DNA from: Zopfochytrium polystomum | Lineage: Eukaryota > Chytridiomycota > Chytridiomycetes > Chytridiales > Chytridiaceae | Reading direction: 5' to 3' | Assembly: GCA_025765615.1 (NCBI GenBank) | Contig: JAIVFJ010000199.1 | Location: 54,670 to 118,669 of the forward strand | DNA: 64,000 bases | Shown here: positions 55,056-64,000 of the stretch, in pieces | Position numbering within the stretch: position 1 is the stretch's first letter | Layout of the letters: every line of letters begins with the position of its first letter | The notes under the pieces: model-generated | Databases searched by the model: none | What the model saw: only the letters and a program-made list of their open reading frames with translations | Told to the model about the DNA's origin: nothing | Made by a program: the position numbers and the translations under genes

Positions 55056-56725
55056 TCAAGAATAGTTTGGATCTTGTCTGGTGCCATGGAGATCCCTTTG
55101 TCAGACACAATGAACCCCAAAAACTCAATGGAGGTCTTGTGGAATTCACACTTCTCCAGCTTTGCATAGAGGTGATGCTGTCTGAGTCTCTCCAAGACAG
55201 TCTTGACATGTCCCATATGGCTTGCAGTGTCGGACGAAAAAACCAGGATATCATCCAGGTAGACAATGACAAAAAGGTCCAGAATATCCCTGAAGATGTC
55301 ATTCATCATGCCTTGGAAAATAGCTGGAGCTTTGGTAAGTCCAAAGGGCATGACCAAGTACTCAAAGTGACTGTATTTGCATCTGAAGGCAGTTTTCCAT
55401 TGATCCTGGGGCTTAATTCTGACCAAATTGTAGGCACCTCTGAGGTCAATCTTGGAAAATATCCTTGCATGGCTCAGTTTGTCCAGTAATTCAGAGATGA
55501 GAGGCAGTGGATAGCGGTTCTTGACTGTCATCTCATTGAGATCTCTGTAGTCCACGCAGGGTCTCAGCCCCCCATCCTTCTTCTTGACAAAAAAGATGGG
55601 AGCTCCAGCTGGTGACTTGGAAGGTTGGATGAATCCCTTGTTCAGCATTTCTTCAATGTATTCTTGGAGGGCCTTGGCTTCTGGTGGAGAGAGGTGGTAC
55701 AGTGGCTTGAAAGGTGGGCTGCAAGTTTCATCCTTGAGTGGGATTTCACAGTCATAAGGTCTCTGAGCTGGTAGCAGGTCTGCCTTGGTCTTGGAAAACA
55801 CATCAGCATAAGGGAGATATTCTTTTGGTAGCTTGGACAGCAAAAGGTCTGATGGGTCCAAGTTCCTGTGCTCTTCAGCAGTGGGGCATGAATTCTTGAC
55901 TGGGAACTGTGATTCTTGAATCTTTGACTGAGAGTTCTGTTCTTGGCAAAGACTGTGAGCTGTGGAACTTGAATCTTGAATGTGGACTGTGAACTGTGGT
56001 ACTTGAATCTTTGACTGTGGGTTCTGTGAACTAGAGTCTTGGCCATGACTGTGAGCTCTATGAGCTCTACTTGAATCTTGACTGTGAACTGTGAACTGTG
56101 GAACTTGAGTCTTGGCTGGCTGTGAATCTTGAATCAAGGGCTTGAGAGCATGAGACTTGGGGGCTTGACTTGAGTTTTGGGTGACTGTTCCGATTGGTGG
56201 AGGTTGGACTTGACCAGTGACCCAATCAATGTCAAGGTTCTGGGCTTGCAGCCATGGTAATCCCAGGATGACAGAGAATGTGGGTGAGCCAAGATCCAAT
56301 ACTTCCAGGTTGACCATGGATGGTGGAAAGTCTTGGATGTGGAGGTTTAGCTTGGTTTCATGGCTGATTTCCTTGAACAGAGCATGATTGGCAAAGTGGA
56401 CCTTGAGGGGTGTGGATTTCTTGATGGTGGGAATGGCACAAGACTTGGCAAGGGTGGCATCAATGATGTTGCAGGATGATCCAGAGTCGATAAGGGCCTT
56501 GGTTGTGATGGTTGACTTGGGTGAGAGTTGAATCTTGACATCCATGGTGAGTTGGTGGGGCTTGGAATCTGAGGTGTTTGTGGTGCTGGTGGTGGTGATG
56601 AAACAGGGGAAGCTTGGAGGAGGGTCCAGGGAATTACCCCTCAGTGAGCCTGGACCTGGGAGTTTGGGTGCTTCTTCCTTGGGCAGTCCTTGACAGTGTG
56701 CTCCTTGGAGCCACAGTAGAAACAC
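54965..56725 (-). CDS. Gypsy pol, first part: protease and reverse transcriptase
   Basis: The frame overlaps the end of gag, so expression probably needs a ribosomal frameshift. Protease: [97 protein letters not shown] and the active site [15 protein letters not shown] Gln/Ser/Thr-rich tandem segment (repeated [13 protein letters not shown] phrases) separates protease and RT. The frame runs past the RT into nonsense after ILEWKAP because of the one-base shift. Confidence 0.92.
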
Positions 56726-57564
56726 AGTCCCTGCTGGGCCCTCCTTGTTTTCTCCTCTTGGCTCAGAGGACCCCCAGGAAGTGTCTCAACTGCATCCACT
56801 TGCATGGGTTCAGGAACTGTAAGAGCTTGAGGGACTGGGGTAGGTCTTGATGTAGTTCCTACTTGTCTTTGCTTCAGCCTCTTGGAGTAGAGTCTGTTGT
56901 CAATCTTGATGGCAAGGAGAATGTACTCTTCCAAGGTCTCAGGGATGTGCAGAGACTGGGAGAGCATGTCTTGGATGGACTCATGGAGACCATCATGGTA
57001 CAGCTCCATCAGAGCTGCATCATTGTATCCAGAGTCTCTGGCTAGTTGCTTGAATTGGTTGGTGTAGGCCACACAAGATTGCTTTCCTTGCTTGATATGC
57101 TTGAGCTTGGATCTTGCTGTCCAAGATGCGTAGGGGTCACCAAAGGTAGCTTCCAGCCCCTCCCAGAGCTCTTGCAGGGTGGTGGGTGTGCTTGGGAGAG
57201 ATCTGTACCATGATTGAGCTTGACCAGACAGGAGGGTGCTTGTGAAAAGAACCTTGACTTGCTCACTGGGAAATCTTGAAGGTTGGAGAAGGATGACATT
57301 CTCCACAGTGGCCATAAAGTTCCTAAGGTCTTTGGCCAGCCCAGTGAACTTGTCAGGGCTGGGAACCTTGGGCTCTCTTGCTTGGTTGGCTTGGGGCAGG
57401 GGAAGAGCTTGATGTTCTTGTTGGTGAAGTTGTTGTTGAAGCTGGTGCTGCTGGTGAAGGACTTGTTCTTGAAGTTGGTGTGTCTGTCTTGAAAGGGCTT
57501 GTAATTGGTCCATCAAGGCTTGGAAGGCAGTTGCATCAGGGAAGGTGTTGTTTGGGTCAGACAT
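56641..57564 (-). CDS. Gypsy gag
   Basis: A 307-codon frame: a Gln/His-rich coiled-coil start ([20 protein letters not shown]), the retrotransposon gag core ([58 protein letters not shown]) and one CCHC zinc knuckle, [14 protein letters not shown], near the end. It is intact. Confidence 0.93.
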   Translation of the reverse strand: MSDPNNTFPDATAFQALMDQLQALSRQTHQLQEQVLHQQHQLQQQLHQQEHQALPLPQANQAREPKVPSPDKFTGLAKDLRNFMATVENVILLQPSRFPSEQVKVLFTSTLLSGQAQSWYRSLPSTPTTLQELWEGLEATFGDPYASWTARSKLKHIKQGKQSCVAYTNQFKQLARDSGYNDAALMELYHDGLHESIQDMLSQSLHIPETLEEYILLAIKIDNRLYSKRLKQRQVGTTSRPTPVPQALTVPEPMQVDAVETLPGGPLSQEEKTRRAQQGLCFYCGSKEHTVKDCPRKKHPNSQVQAH

Positions 57565-57591
57565 GATGGAAGAGAGTAGTAGGAGAGGGTG

Positions 57592-57602
57592 AAGTGAATT
57601 AT
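57592..57602 (-). promoter_or_regulatory. Primer-binding site predicted for self-priming
   Basis: On the sense strand the site reads ATAATTCACTT, two bases inside the 5' LTR end. It is complementary over 11 nt to AAGTGAATTAT inside the LTR (plus positions 52772-52782 and 57675-57685), which lies about 35 nt after the TATA box, at the predicted transcript start. Tf1-type elements prime reverse transcription this way, with 11 nt of their own mRNA. Confidence 0.72.
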
Positions 57603-57604
57603 GA

Positions 57605-57749
57605 TGTCAGGAACAGGGCAGGACAGGACAAGGCAGACAAGGAACTGAGAGGAGTGATGATTGTATTGGAAACAATAATTCACTTGAGGGATGGGACAGG
57701 TCCCCCATCCCCCGTTTATACCTTTTGAGAGTGTTCCTTGTCAAGACTC
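57605..57749 (-). repeat. Truncated 5' LTR of the gypsy element
   Basis: Matches the first 145 plus-strand bases of the 308-bp LTR and ends abruptly at tcaagactc. The TATA-like sequence is kept but the upstream U3 is gone. Confidence 0.9.
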
Positions 57750-57821
57750 CTTTCCCCACTTTCTGTTCAGTCTTCCCGATCATCGTCTTCTAGACGATCA
57801 CGCCAGAAGAGCCCGCCTCCA

Positions 57822-58223
57822 ATGACTTCAGCCTGCGCACAGGATGTTGTTGAGATTCCACGAAAGTGTGTCTATTGGCTGAAGTGTTTTGAGGGCCCCC
57901 CAAAAAAGTTTGCTGTCACCTTCCATCCGCTTGCTGGGTATGATGTCGTTGCGACTGTACACGACAACAGGCACGCCATTGTTATAACATGCACCCTTGC
58001 AACTGACGAAAATGACGACGACCCCTGGAATGCCAAGCAGATCCATGATCGGACTTTCAAAAGCCTTACTACTGAGCTGTCAAATCAAATTGTTCTCGCA
58101 CCACCGAAATTCGTTGTTGAGGTACCTGTTGATTGTATGCTGTCAGATGTTCTTCAAACCTACCCTGTCAGCAACAATCGAGGTGTGTTTGGCTATGTGA
58201 TCTGTGCGGTCCAGCGAGTATAA
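57822..58223 (+). CDS. Unidentified 133-residue protein
   Basis: The frame is also open upstream to the truncated gypsy LTR with a Ser/Arg-rich stretch (SSRSSSSRRSRQKSPPP), so the gene may have lost its 5' end to the element. From the ATG at 57822 it encodes a compact mixed alpha/beta-looking protein: VVEIPRKCVYWLKCFEGPPK, FAVTFHPLAGYDVVATVHD, RHAIVITCTLATDE, KQIHDRTFKSLTTEL and FVVEVPVDCMLSDVLQTYPV. The alternating hydrophobic strands are convincing as a folded domain, but I recognise no family. MutY starts 200 bp downstream in the same direction. Confidence 0.5.
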   Translation: MTSACAQDVVEIPRKCVYWLKCFEGPPKKFAVTFHPLAGYDVVATVHDNRHAIVITCTLATDENDDDPWNAKQIHDRTFKSLTTELSNQIVLAPPKFVVEVPVDCMLSDVLQTYPVSNNRGVFGYVICAVQRV

Positions 58224-58418
58224 TGCCTGTGCAAATACAATTTTTGCAATTTTTTTTTTCTTGTGGTTCCATTTCGGATGAGCGCAAACGCACATTCCAG
58301 TTGCACCCACCGATTTCCCGTGGCCCCCTCGGGTTGGAGGCACCCCGACTTGTTCCAGTCAAACGAGTCCGGTCGAGGTTCGGACACTGGACCAAAAAAA
58401 GAAGAAAAGACATCGGCC

Positions 58419-61074
58419 ATGACCACGAGTTTGTCCGCCGCCGCCGCCGCCGCCGCCACCGCCAGCGAGAAAGCGGCTGCAACGATCGCGGCTGACGCTC
58501 GCCAGCGCCTGCTGCGCCTCCACCACCAGCACCAGCAGCAGCAGAAGGCCCGCGGCGGAGCCGCGAAGGCGGCGGGACGAGGAGGATCACAAGAAGGTCG
58601 CGAGGAGGCCGAGCCGGCGGCCCACCACGACGCAGTCGACGGCGACCACGGCCGCGGCTACCACGCGTTCGCCGCCGCCGACCTGGCGCCGCTGCGCGCG
58701 TCCCTGCTCGCATGGTACGACGCGCACCGCCGCGATCTGCCGTGGCGCAAGCCGTCGCCGCGGTTCTTGCCCCGAGTAGACGCCACCGTCCCGCCCGCGT
58801 CCTCGTCATCGTCGCGCCGGCCCGCCCCTCCCTCGGACCCCCAGGACGACCCCGATCTGCGGTCGCGGCTGGGCCAGCGCGCGTACGAAGTGTGGGTGTC
58901 GGAGATCATGCTGCAACAGACGCAGGTCGTGACCGTCATCGACTATTACAACCGGTGGATGGCCACATGGCCGACCGTTTTCGACCTCGCCAAGGCCGAT
59001 TTGGAGGTTTGAGATTGCGCGCGGCGCCGGCGCGCGACGCACGTACTTTGGCCAAGCGTTTTAATCATTGCAAAAATCCCTCACCTTTTTTCAAGGCGGT
59101 AAACCAGAAATGGAGCGGGCTCGGATACTACAGCCGCGCGCGCCGGCTGCTGGCCGCCGCGCAAAAGGTGGTGTCAAAGTTTGACGGGATCCTGCCGTCG
59201 GACGTCGTGGCGCTGCAAAAGGAGGTGCCCGGCGTCGGGCGGTACACGGCTGGCGCCATCAGCTCCATTGCGTTCAACGAGCCGCAGCCGATCGTGGACG
59301 GCAACGTGGTCCGGGTGGTGTCCCGCTTGCGGGCTATTGGAGGCGATCCAAAGAGCAAGGCGGCCGTCAGCTTGCACTGGTGAGAGGCGTTGTTCCCACC
59401 CCCCTTCCCTTCCCCCAATCCGTTTTCTTATTGCTATTATTGTTTGTTTAGGAAACTGGCGGAAGACCTGGTCGACCCGGACCGTCCGGGTGACTTCAAC
59501 CAGGCCATGATGGAGCTTGGCGCAACGGTGTGCACGCCGCAGAACCCTTCGTGCCAGGGATGCCCTGTTGCCGCCTTTTGCCGAGCACTTGCCGAGGTAC
59601 CGTTTCTCTGCAGGCCCTTTCCCGCCCACCCTCACGCATTTTTGACACCGGGGCGTGGGCGGGGGGTTTTTTTTTCATCCCTTCACGTCCGGTTCCGAAA
59701 AAAGTCCAAAGCGCACGCGGCAATCGCCAAGGAGAACTTATCGGGGTCGGGGACGCTTCGACGGACAAGCAAACGCGACAACCATACGAACGGCTTGTCT
59801 GACAATTCGGGTGACAATCCATCCAGGACCCAAAACGAAGATCTGGTGCAGTGCGATTTGTGCCAGCCGCTGGACATTGAAGACTTTGCCGTCACGCGGT
59901 ACCCGGCGGCCGTTAAGAGAAAGGCGGCAAGGGAGGAGGGTAATGTTGCCGACCCCGAGGACTGATGCACAGTCCATTTTTTTTCCACATGAAAAGAATC
60001 GTTCTTAAAGAAAGTAATTCTCGCCCCCGACCAGACTGCTTTGTCGTAATACTGGAGTACGCAGAGACCGACGATACGCCCCCTTCCTACCTTCTTATAC
60101 AACGACCGAAATCAGGTAGGGAGTTTCCCCAGCCTCGAACGCTTCGACCCACTGTTTTCGTTTGCTTTGCCGTGACCTGTTCGTTTGAAACCCCCGAAAC
60201 AAAAAAAATTTTCGCCCAAACGAAATCCTCTACTGCTTCCCCCAAGGACTCTTACCAAACCTCTGGGACTTTCCACACGTGCGGACGCCGAAAAAAGCAA
60301 TCGCGGACGACGACGAGGAGCGGGAGGAGGAGAAGGAGGAAGAGGCGGCCGAAAGCGAGCCGGCTGGCCCACTCGGCGCCGCCGCCGCCACCCGGCTACT
60401 GCAAGAGACGGTCGGGATCCGGCTGGACGACGGTGCGTCGGTGACGGTGCGCGAGCGGCGGGACCTCGGCACGGCGGTGCACGTGTTTTCGCACATTCGC
60501 TGGTCGATGCGCGTGGAACTTGTGCGCGTGGGCCCGGGCACGGCGGGGCGTGGACGGCCGGAACCGGTTGTGGTGGCTACCGCGCGGGGTGCTGGAGGCG
60601 GCGGCGGCAGCCGCACGCGGGGGGTCGCGGAACGCCCTGCGCGGGGGGAGGCGGGCGCGTGGTGGCGGAGCGAAACGGGGGCGACGCGGAGCCGCTGGGG
60701 GCGGTGGCGCTCTGAGCGAGGAGGAGGATGAGGACGAGGACGAGGACGAGGCCGGAAAAGCGGAGGAAGGCAACGAAGGATGCGACGACCACGCCGCCGC
60801 AGACAGGCCGCAGGCGGCAAAGTGGGTGTCGGCGGACGAGGTGCTAGGTGGAGGCACTCCCGCTACCCTCAAAAAGTCGTGGACGCTGCTCCTAAAGTCG
60901 AACGAAAAGGCTACGGCGTCGGGGAAGAGCGGCAAACGCGGGTCGCGGGCGGTGGTGGATGGCGGCGGCGGCGGCTCGGCCGACGGCGGGGCAAGGAAAC
61001 GGGTGAAGCGCGGCGGCAGCGAACGGGAGGCCGGGCAGGCGACTCTGACGCGGTTCTGGTCTCGGGGTGAATAG
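58419..61074 (+). CDS. MUTYH: Adenine DNA glycosylase MutY/MUTYH
   Basis: Exons 58419-59006, 59096-59379, 59452-59596, 59705-59939, 60011-60115 and 60247 onward keep one frame. The enzyme removes adenine mispaired with 8-oxoguanine. Seen in order: [25 protein letters not shown] (with the catalytic Glu), [16 protein letters not shown], the HhH motif [17 protein letters not shown], the catalytic Asp in [12 protein letters not shown], the 4Fe-4S ligands C-x6-C-x2-C-x5-C ([17 protein letters not shown]), and a C-terminal NUDIX-like 8-oxoG recognition domain ([32 protein letters not shown]). In the GC-rich region near 60560-60720 the frame must shift to reach the last segment ([20 protein letters not shown]), so an unplaced intron or an error lies there. 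The end QATLTRFW fits a PCNA-binding PIP box. The His/Gln- and Ala-rich N-terminus is long. Confidence 0.9.
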
Positions 61075-61183
61075 GAGAAGCAAACACAAAAAAAAAAGAA
61101 AAAAAACAGGAAGAAAAGAAAGAAAGGGCGCATCCTTTTTTTTTTTTTTTTTTTTTTTTTCTCTCTTTCTTTCTTGATGGGGT

Positions 61184-61654
61184 TCAATGCCGCTCCCACT
61201 TGCGCCACAGCGTCCCGCACGACTCACGCGCGGCGGGAGCCGCTTCCTGGCCCCACACCGGGTCGTGGCTGCTGCTGCTGCTGCTGCTGCTTGCGCGCAG
61301 GCGATCCAGCTCGCGCCGGCAGCACGCCTCGAAGCGGCTCACGGCGTCGGCGCATTTGGATTCCGAGTAGTTGTGTTGCACCATGCACGCCTGGATCGGA
61401 TCAGATAGATGGATGGATAGATGGGGATGGGATGCGTTTTAGGAGAGGGGGCGGGGAAAGGGGGAAGTTGCGGTGCGCACGGGGGGGGGGTACCCCCGTT
61501 CAAGGAAGAAAACAAATAAATAAAATAAACATAGAACGCAAAACATATAAATATCGCTTCCTTTCTGCTATGCACCCGCGACGCGCTCTCTCACTTGGAT
61601 GGCGCACGCCGCGGTCTTGCATGGGTCTGCCGTGGCAGCCTTGTCAGCAGTCAT
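61184..61654 (-). CDS. CMC4: Twin-cysteine mitochondrial protein CMC4
   Basis: Exons 61654-61595 and 61390-61184 give 88 residues. The core DPCKTAACAIQACMVQHNYS followed by ESKCADAVSRFEACC is the CMC4/MTCP1-p8 pattern (DPC..ACAIQACL..NNY.E.KC), with the cysteines that form the disulfide-linked helical hairpin imported through Mia40 into the mitochondrial intermembrane space. After CC the protein continues about 45 residues with a Ser run and ends ESCGTLWRKWERH, longer than the usual 65-70 residue family size. It is convergent with MutY, with about 110 bp between stops. Confidence 0.88.
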
Positions 61655-61745
61655 TGTGAAAAATTATATTTTATTTTCTTTTTTCACCCCCCCATTCCAA
61701 TGCGGACCAATGGGTTGCGTGGCTAATTTTTTTTTTTTTTTGTAA

Positions 61746-61850
61746 TATCTATATAATAAAAAAAACAAGGATCTATATAATAAAAAAAACAAGGATTTGC
61801 GGCTAAATCTATATAATAAAAAAAACAAGGATTTGCGGCTAAACTGATTT
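61746..61850 (+). repeat. Three tandem AT-rich repeats
   Basis: Three copies of atctatataataaaaaaaac followed by aagg, two of them extended by atttgcggctaa. No gene in this interval. Confidence 0.8.
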
Positions 61851-61949
61851 TCTAATTGCAGTTAGTGGAGCAGGGGGGGGGTTAATTTTTTGTCTTTGGT
61901 GCCCAATCAAAACTCGCCATGTGGTGCTGGAAATGGAAGGCTCTCTGTT

Positions 61950-62520
<571 letters not shown>

Positions 62521-62537
62521 AACTCATCAAGCCACAC

Positions 62538-64000
62538 TATGTCGAAACGCTGTTGCCCTTCATGTGGAGGTTTGGATCACCAACGAAGTACCAGCAAAAA
62601 GTGCCGTTCAAACATCGGCTGCCCATCCTGCGGAAGTAATTCACATTACCGAAATCAATCTGTCGACTGCCCATATTTTGCTGGCTGCTGTGTGTGGACA
62701 GATGACCCATGCAAACCAGGACTCGATTCGTTGTCCCCGCTTTCCTGGCTGCTCCACGTGTGGGCAGTTGAACCATGCAAATCAAGGCTCACTGCTCTGT
62801 CCCCAATTTCCTGGCTGCTCTGCGTGCAGGCTCACCAATCACATTGACCAAACTTCCCCCCTCTGCCTTAACTTTGCTGGCTGCACCTCCTGTGGACGCC
62901 GCAGTCACCATGGCCCCACCTCTCTTCAATGCCCAAACCGCCAGCCATGCCCAAGATGCGGCCTTCGGGATCACCTACACGAGCGCTCAAGGCTTTGCCC
63001 TCGACCTTGCCTCACTTGCGGGGCCATGACGAACCTGCTGACATTGCAGAATCCCACAATTCGGTCAATTCACTTGACTGTCCCTACCGCATTCCATGTG
63101 ATGCCTGTGGCAGCATGGATCACCTGGACTACCGGAGCAATGATTGTCCTGGCCACATCCCCTGCCCTGCCTGCGGCCTAAAGAACCCACCAAACCAGGC
63201 GGGACCGTCGATTGCCCCAAGACAATTGCTCAGCTTGGGATAGCGGTGGCTCGGGAGTTTTGTGCTGATCAGGTGAGGTCCATATTCTTTTACCTTGCAG
63301 TATTGGTTATGCCCTCCTGATCACACACCCCCAATTTTTGCATTTTTGACCTTCAGATTCGGGGCAAAGATGTTGACAAGGACCATCGCTGCCACTTCCT
63401 TGGCCCGATGCAGACAGCCTGTCCACTCTGCAACGCGATCATGTTCATTCAAGAGCGGACCAGCGGATCATCTAAAAAAAACCCAAAGTTTTCGCTCTGC
63501 TGCAGTCGTGGTCAAGTCTCCCTGCTGCCGTTGGCTGGCGCGACTCCCTTCATCAGTGAGCTTCTCCTGGGCAATGACCGCCTGTCCACAGAGTTCCTGT
63601 CCAACGCGCGCAACTACAACAGTCTCATGGCGTTTGCATCTGTTGGTGCAAAGATCAAGAGCCACGGCCAAGGTGTTCCAGTCTTCACTATCAGTGGACA
63701 GCTTCACCACAGCATCTCCAACTTTTGCAACGACCCCCAGGATCACCCCAAGTTCTCTCAGATGTACATTTATGATTCTGCCCAGCAGTTTAATGCCAGA
63801 ATGACAGTAGCTGATGGAGGATTTGGCTCCTTGCGCCCAATGCCGGAAATAGTGGAGATGCTGCAGGCTGAATTGCTGGAGGTACGTTTTCTCTCTCTCT
63901 TCTGTTTGTGGCTTCAATGGTCTGAGGTTGACTCCCTCTTTTTTTCTTCTTTGCTCTTCCCCACCACAGTTCAACCCATATGCCAGGCTTTATCAGACAG
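62538..64000 (+). mobile_element. Helitron, 5' part of the Rep/helicase gene
   Basis: The coding part starts MSKRCCPSCGGLDHQRSTSK and holds a series of knuckle-like CxxCGxxxHxxxSxxC units (CSTCGQLNHANQGSLLC, CTSCGRRSHHGPTSLQC, CPRCGLRDHLHERSRLC, CDACGSMDHLDYRSNDC), partly in different frames, so one or two frameshifts or introns lie near 62690 and 63030. After an intron (about 63272-63357) comes CPLCNAIMFIQERTS, PKFSLCCSRGQVSLLPL, LSNARNYNSLMAFASVGAKI and SQMYIYDSAQQFNARM, the helitron helicase-like N-terminal domain. A further exon begins at 63970. The HUH nuclease and helicase lie beyond the window. Confidence 0.82.

Larger units (their letters stand above)
52702..57749 (-). mobile_element. 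Chromodomain Ty3/gypsy retrotransposon, 5' LTR truncated
   Basis: The 3' LTR is complete (52702-53009, 308 bp). The 5' LTR (57605-57749) keeps only 145 bp; its outer part is missing. On the minus strand gag (57564-56641) is followed by an overlapping pol frame with protease, RT, RNase H, integrase and a C-terminal chromodomain, the chromovirus (sushi/Tf1-like) order. One net frameshift at about 55045 splits RT/RNase H. The polypurine tract is encoded by the last pol codons and the stop codon directly abuts the LTR. No right-hand target duplication is left because of the truncation. Confidence 0.93.

Noticed and set aside
53155..57566. Plus-strand frames across the gypsy element
   Set aside because: Antisense shadows of gag and pol, with no recognisable motifs.
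60396..61220. Minus-strand Ser/Pro/Arg-rich frames opposite the MutY C-terminus
   Set aside because: Antisense of GC-rich coding sequence and poly-T; the MutY reading is well supported.

Overview
This window is eukaryotic nuclear DNA. Protein-coding genes carry many short GT-AG introns (about 50-90 bp), and several families are typically fungal: DUF3712, an Rgd2-like F-BAR/DEP/RhoGAP protein, an FSH1-type hydrolase, a fungal-style bestrophin and a chromodomain Ty3/gypsy element. The compact but repeat-invaded layout, dense microsatellites and metazoan-like domain combinations (TIR, RI-type LRR) suggest an early-diverging (chytrid-like) fungus. That placement is inference from gene content only.

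Layout. Bases 1-9860 are a gene-dense block: end of a DUF3712 protein (+), an acyl-CoA synthetase (-), a bestrophin-like channel (+), an Rgd2-like RhoGAP (+) and TRAPPC2L/Tca17 (+). Bases 10976-16199 are a decayed Ty1/copia element with LTRs and a perfect 5-bp target duplication; it carries an intron-containing piece of a TAF2-like gene. Bases 16828-19885 encode a tri-domain fusion (FSH1 hydrolase, RWD, Obg/MJ1332-type GTPase). Bases 19972-38333 are bounded by a ~590-bp inverted repeat and hold a decayed Tnp2/Plavaka-type transposase, an Fe/Mn superoxide dismutase gene, an unidentified gene with a signal-like N-terminus, a foldback element, two 308-bp solo LTRs, a SINE fragment and a young copia element lacking integrase. 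A SINE with target duplications follows at 39200-39484.

Bases 40010-50875 are again gene-dense: an unknown single-pass membrane protein (-), the most striking gene of the window (42057-46802, +; TIR domain, protein kinase, 16 leucine-rich repeats), a type II-like membrane protein with a cysteine-containing ectodomain (+) and a small C2 protein (-). Bases 51432-57749 hold a DDE transposase gene and a chromodomain Ty3/gypsy element whose sequence fits Tf1-like self-priming. Bases 57822-61654 hold an unidentified small protein, a MutY/MUTYH glycosylase (+) and the mitochondrial twin-cysteine protein CMC4 (-). After CT-rich microsatellites the window ends in the 5' part of a Helitron (62538 onward).

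The TIR-kinase-LRR gene is the best candidate for an undescribed system. I assembled 23 exons by hand into an uninterrupted 1043-codon frame. Its LRRs are almost all encoded one per exon, each 84 nt with phase-1 introns, and its kinase has HND in place of HRD. The architecture resembles innate-immune receptors of plants and animals. All exon models come from manual reading and none has transcript support.
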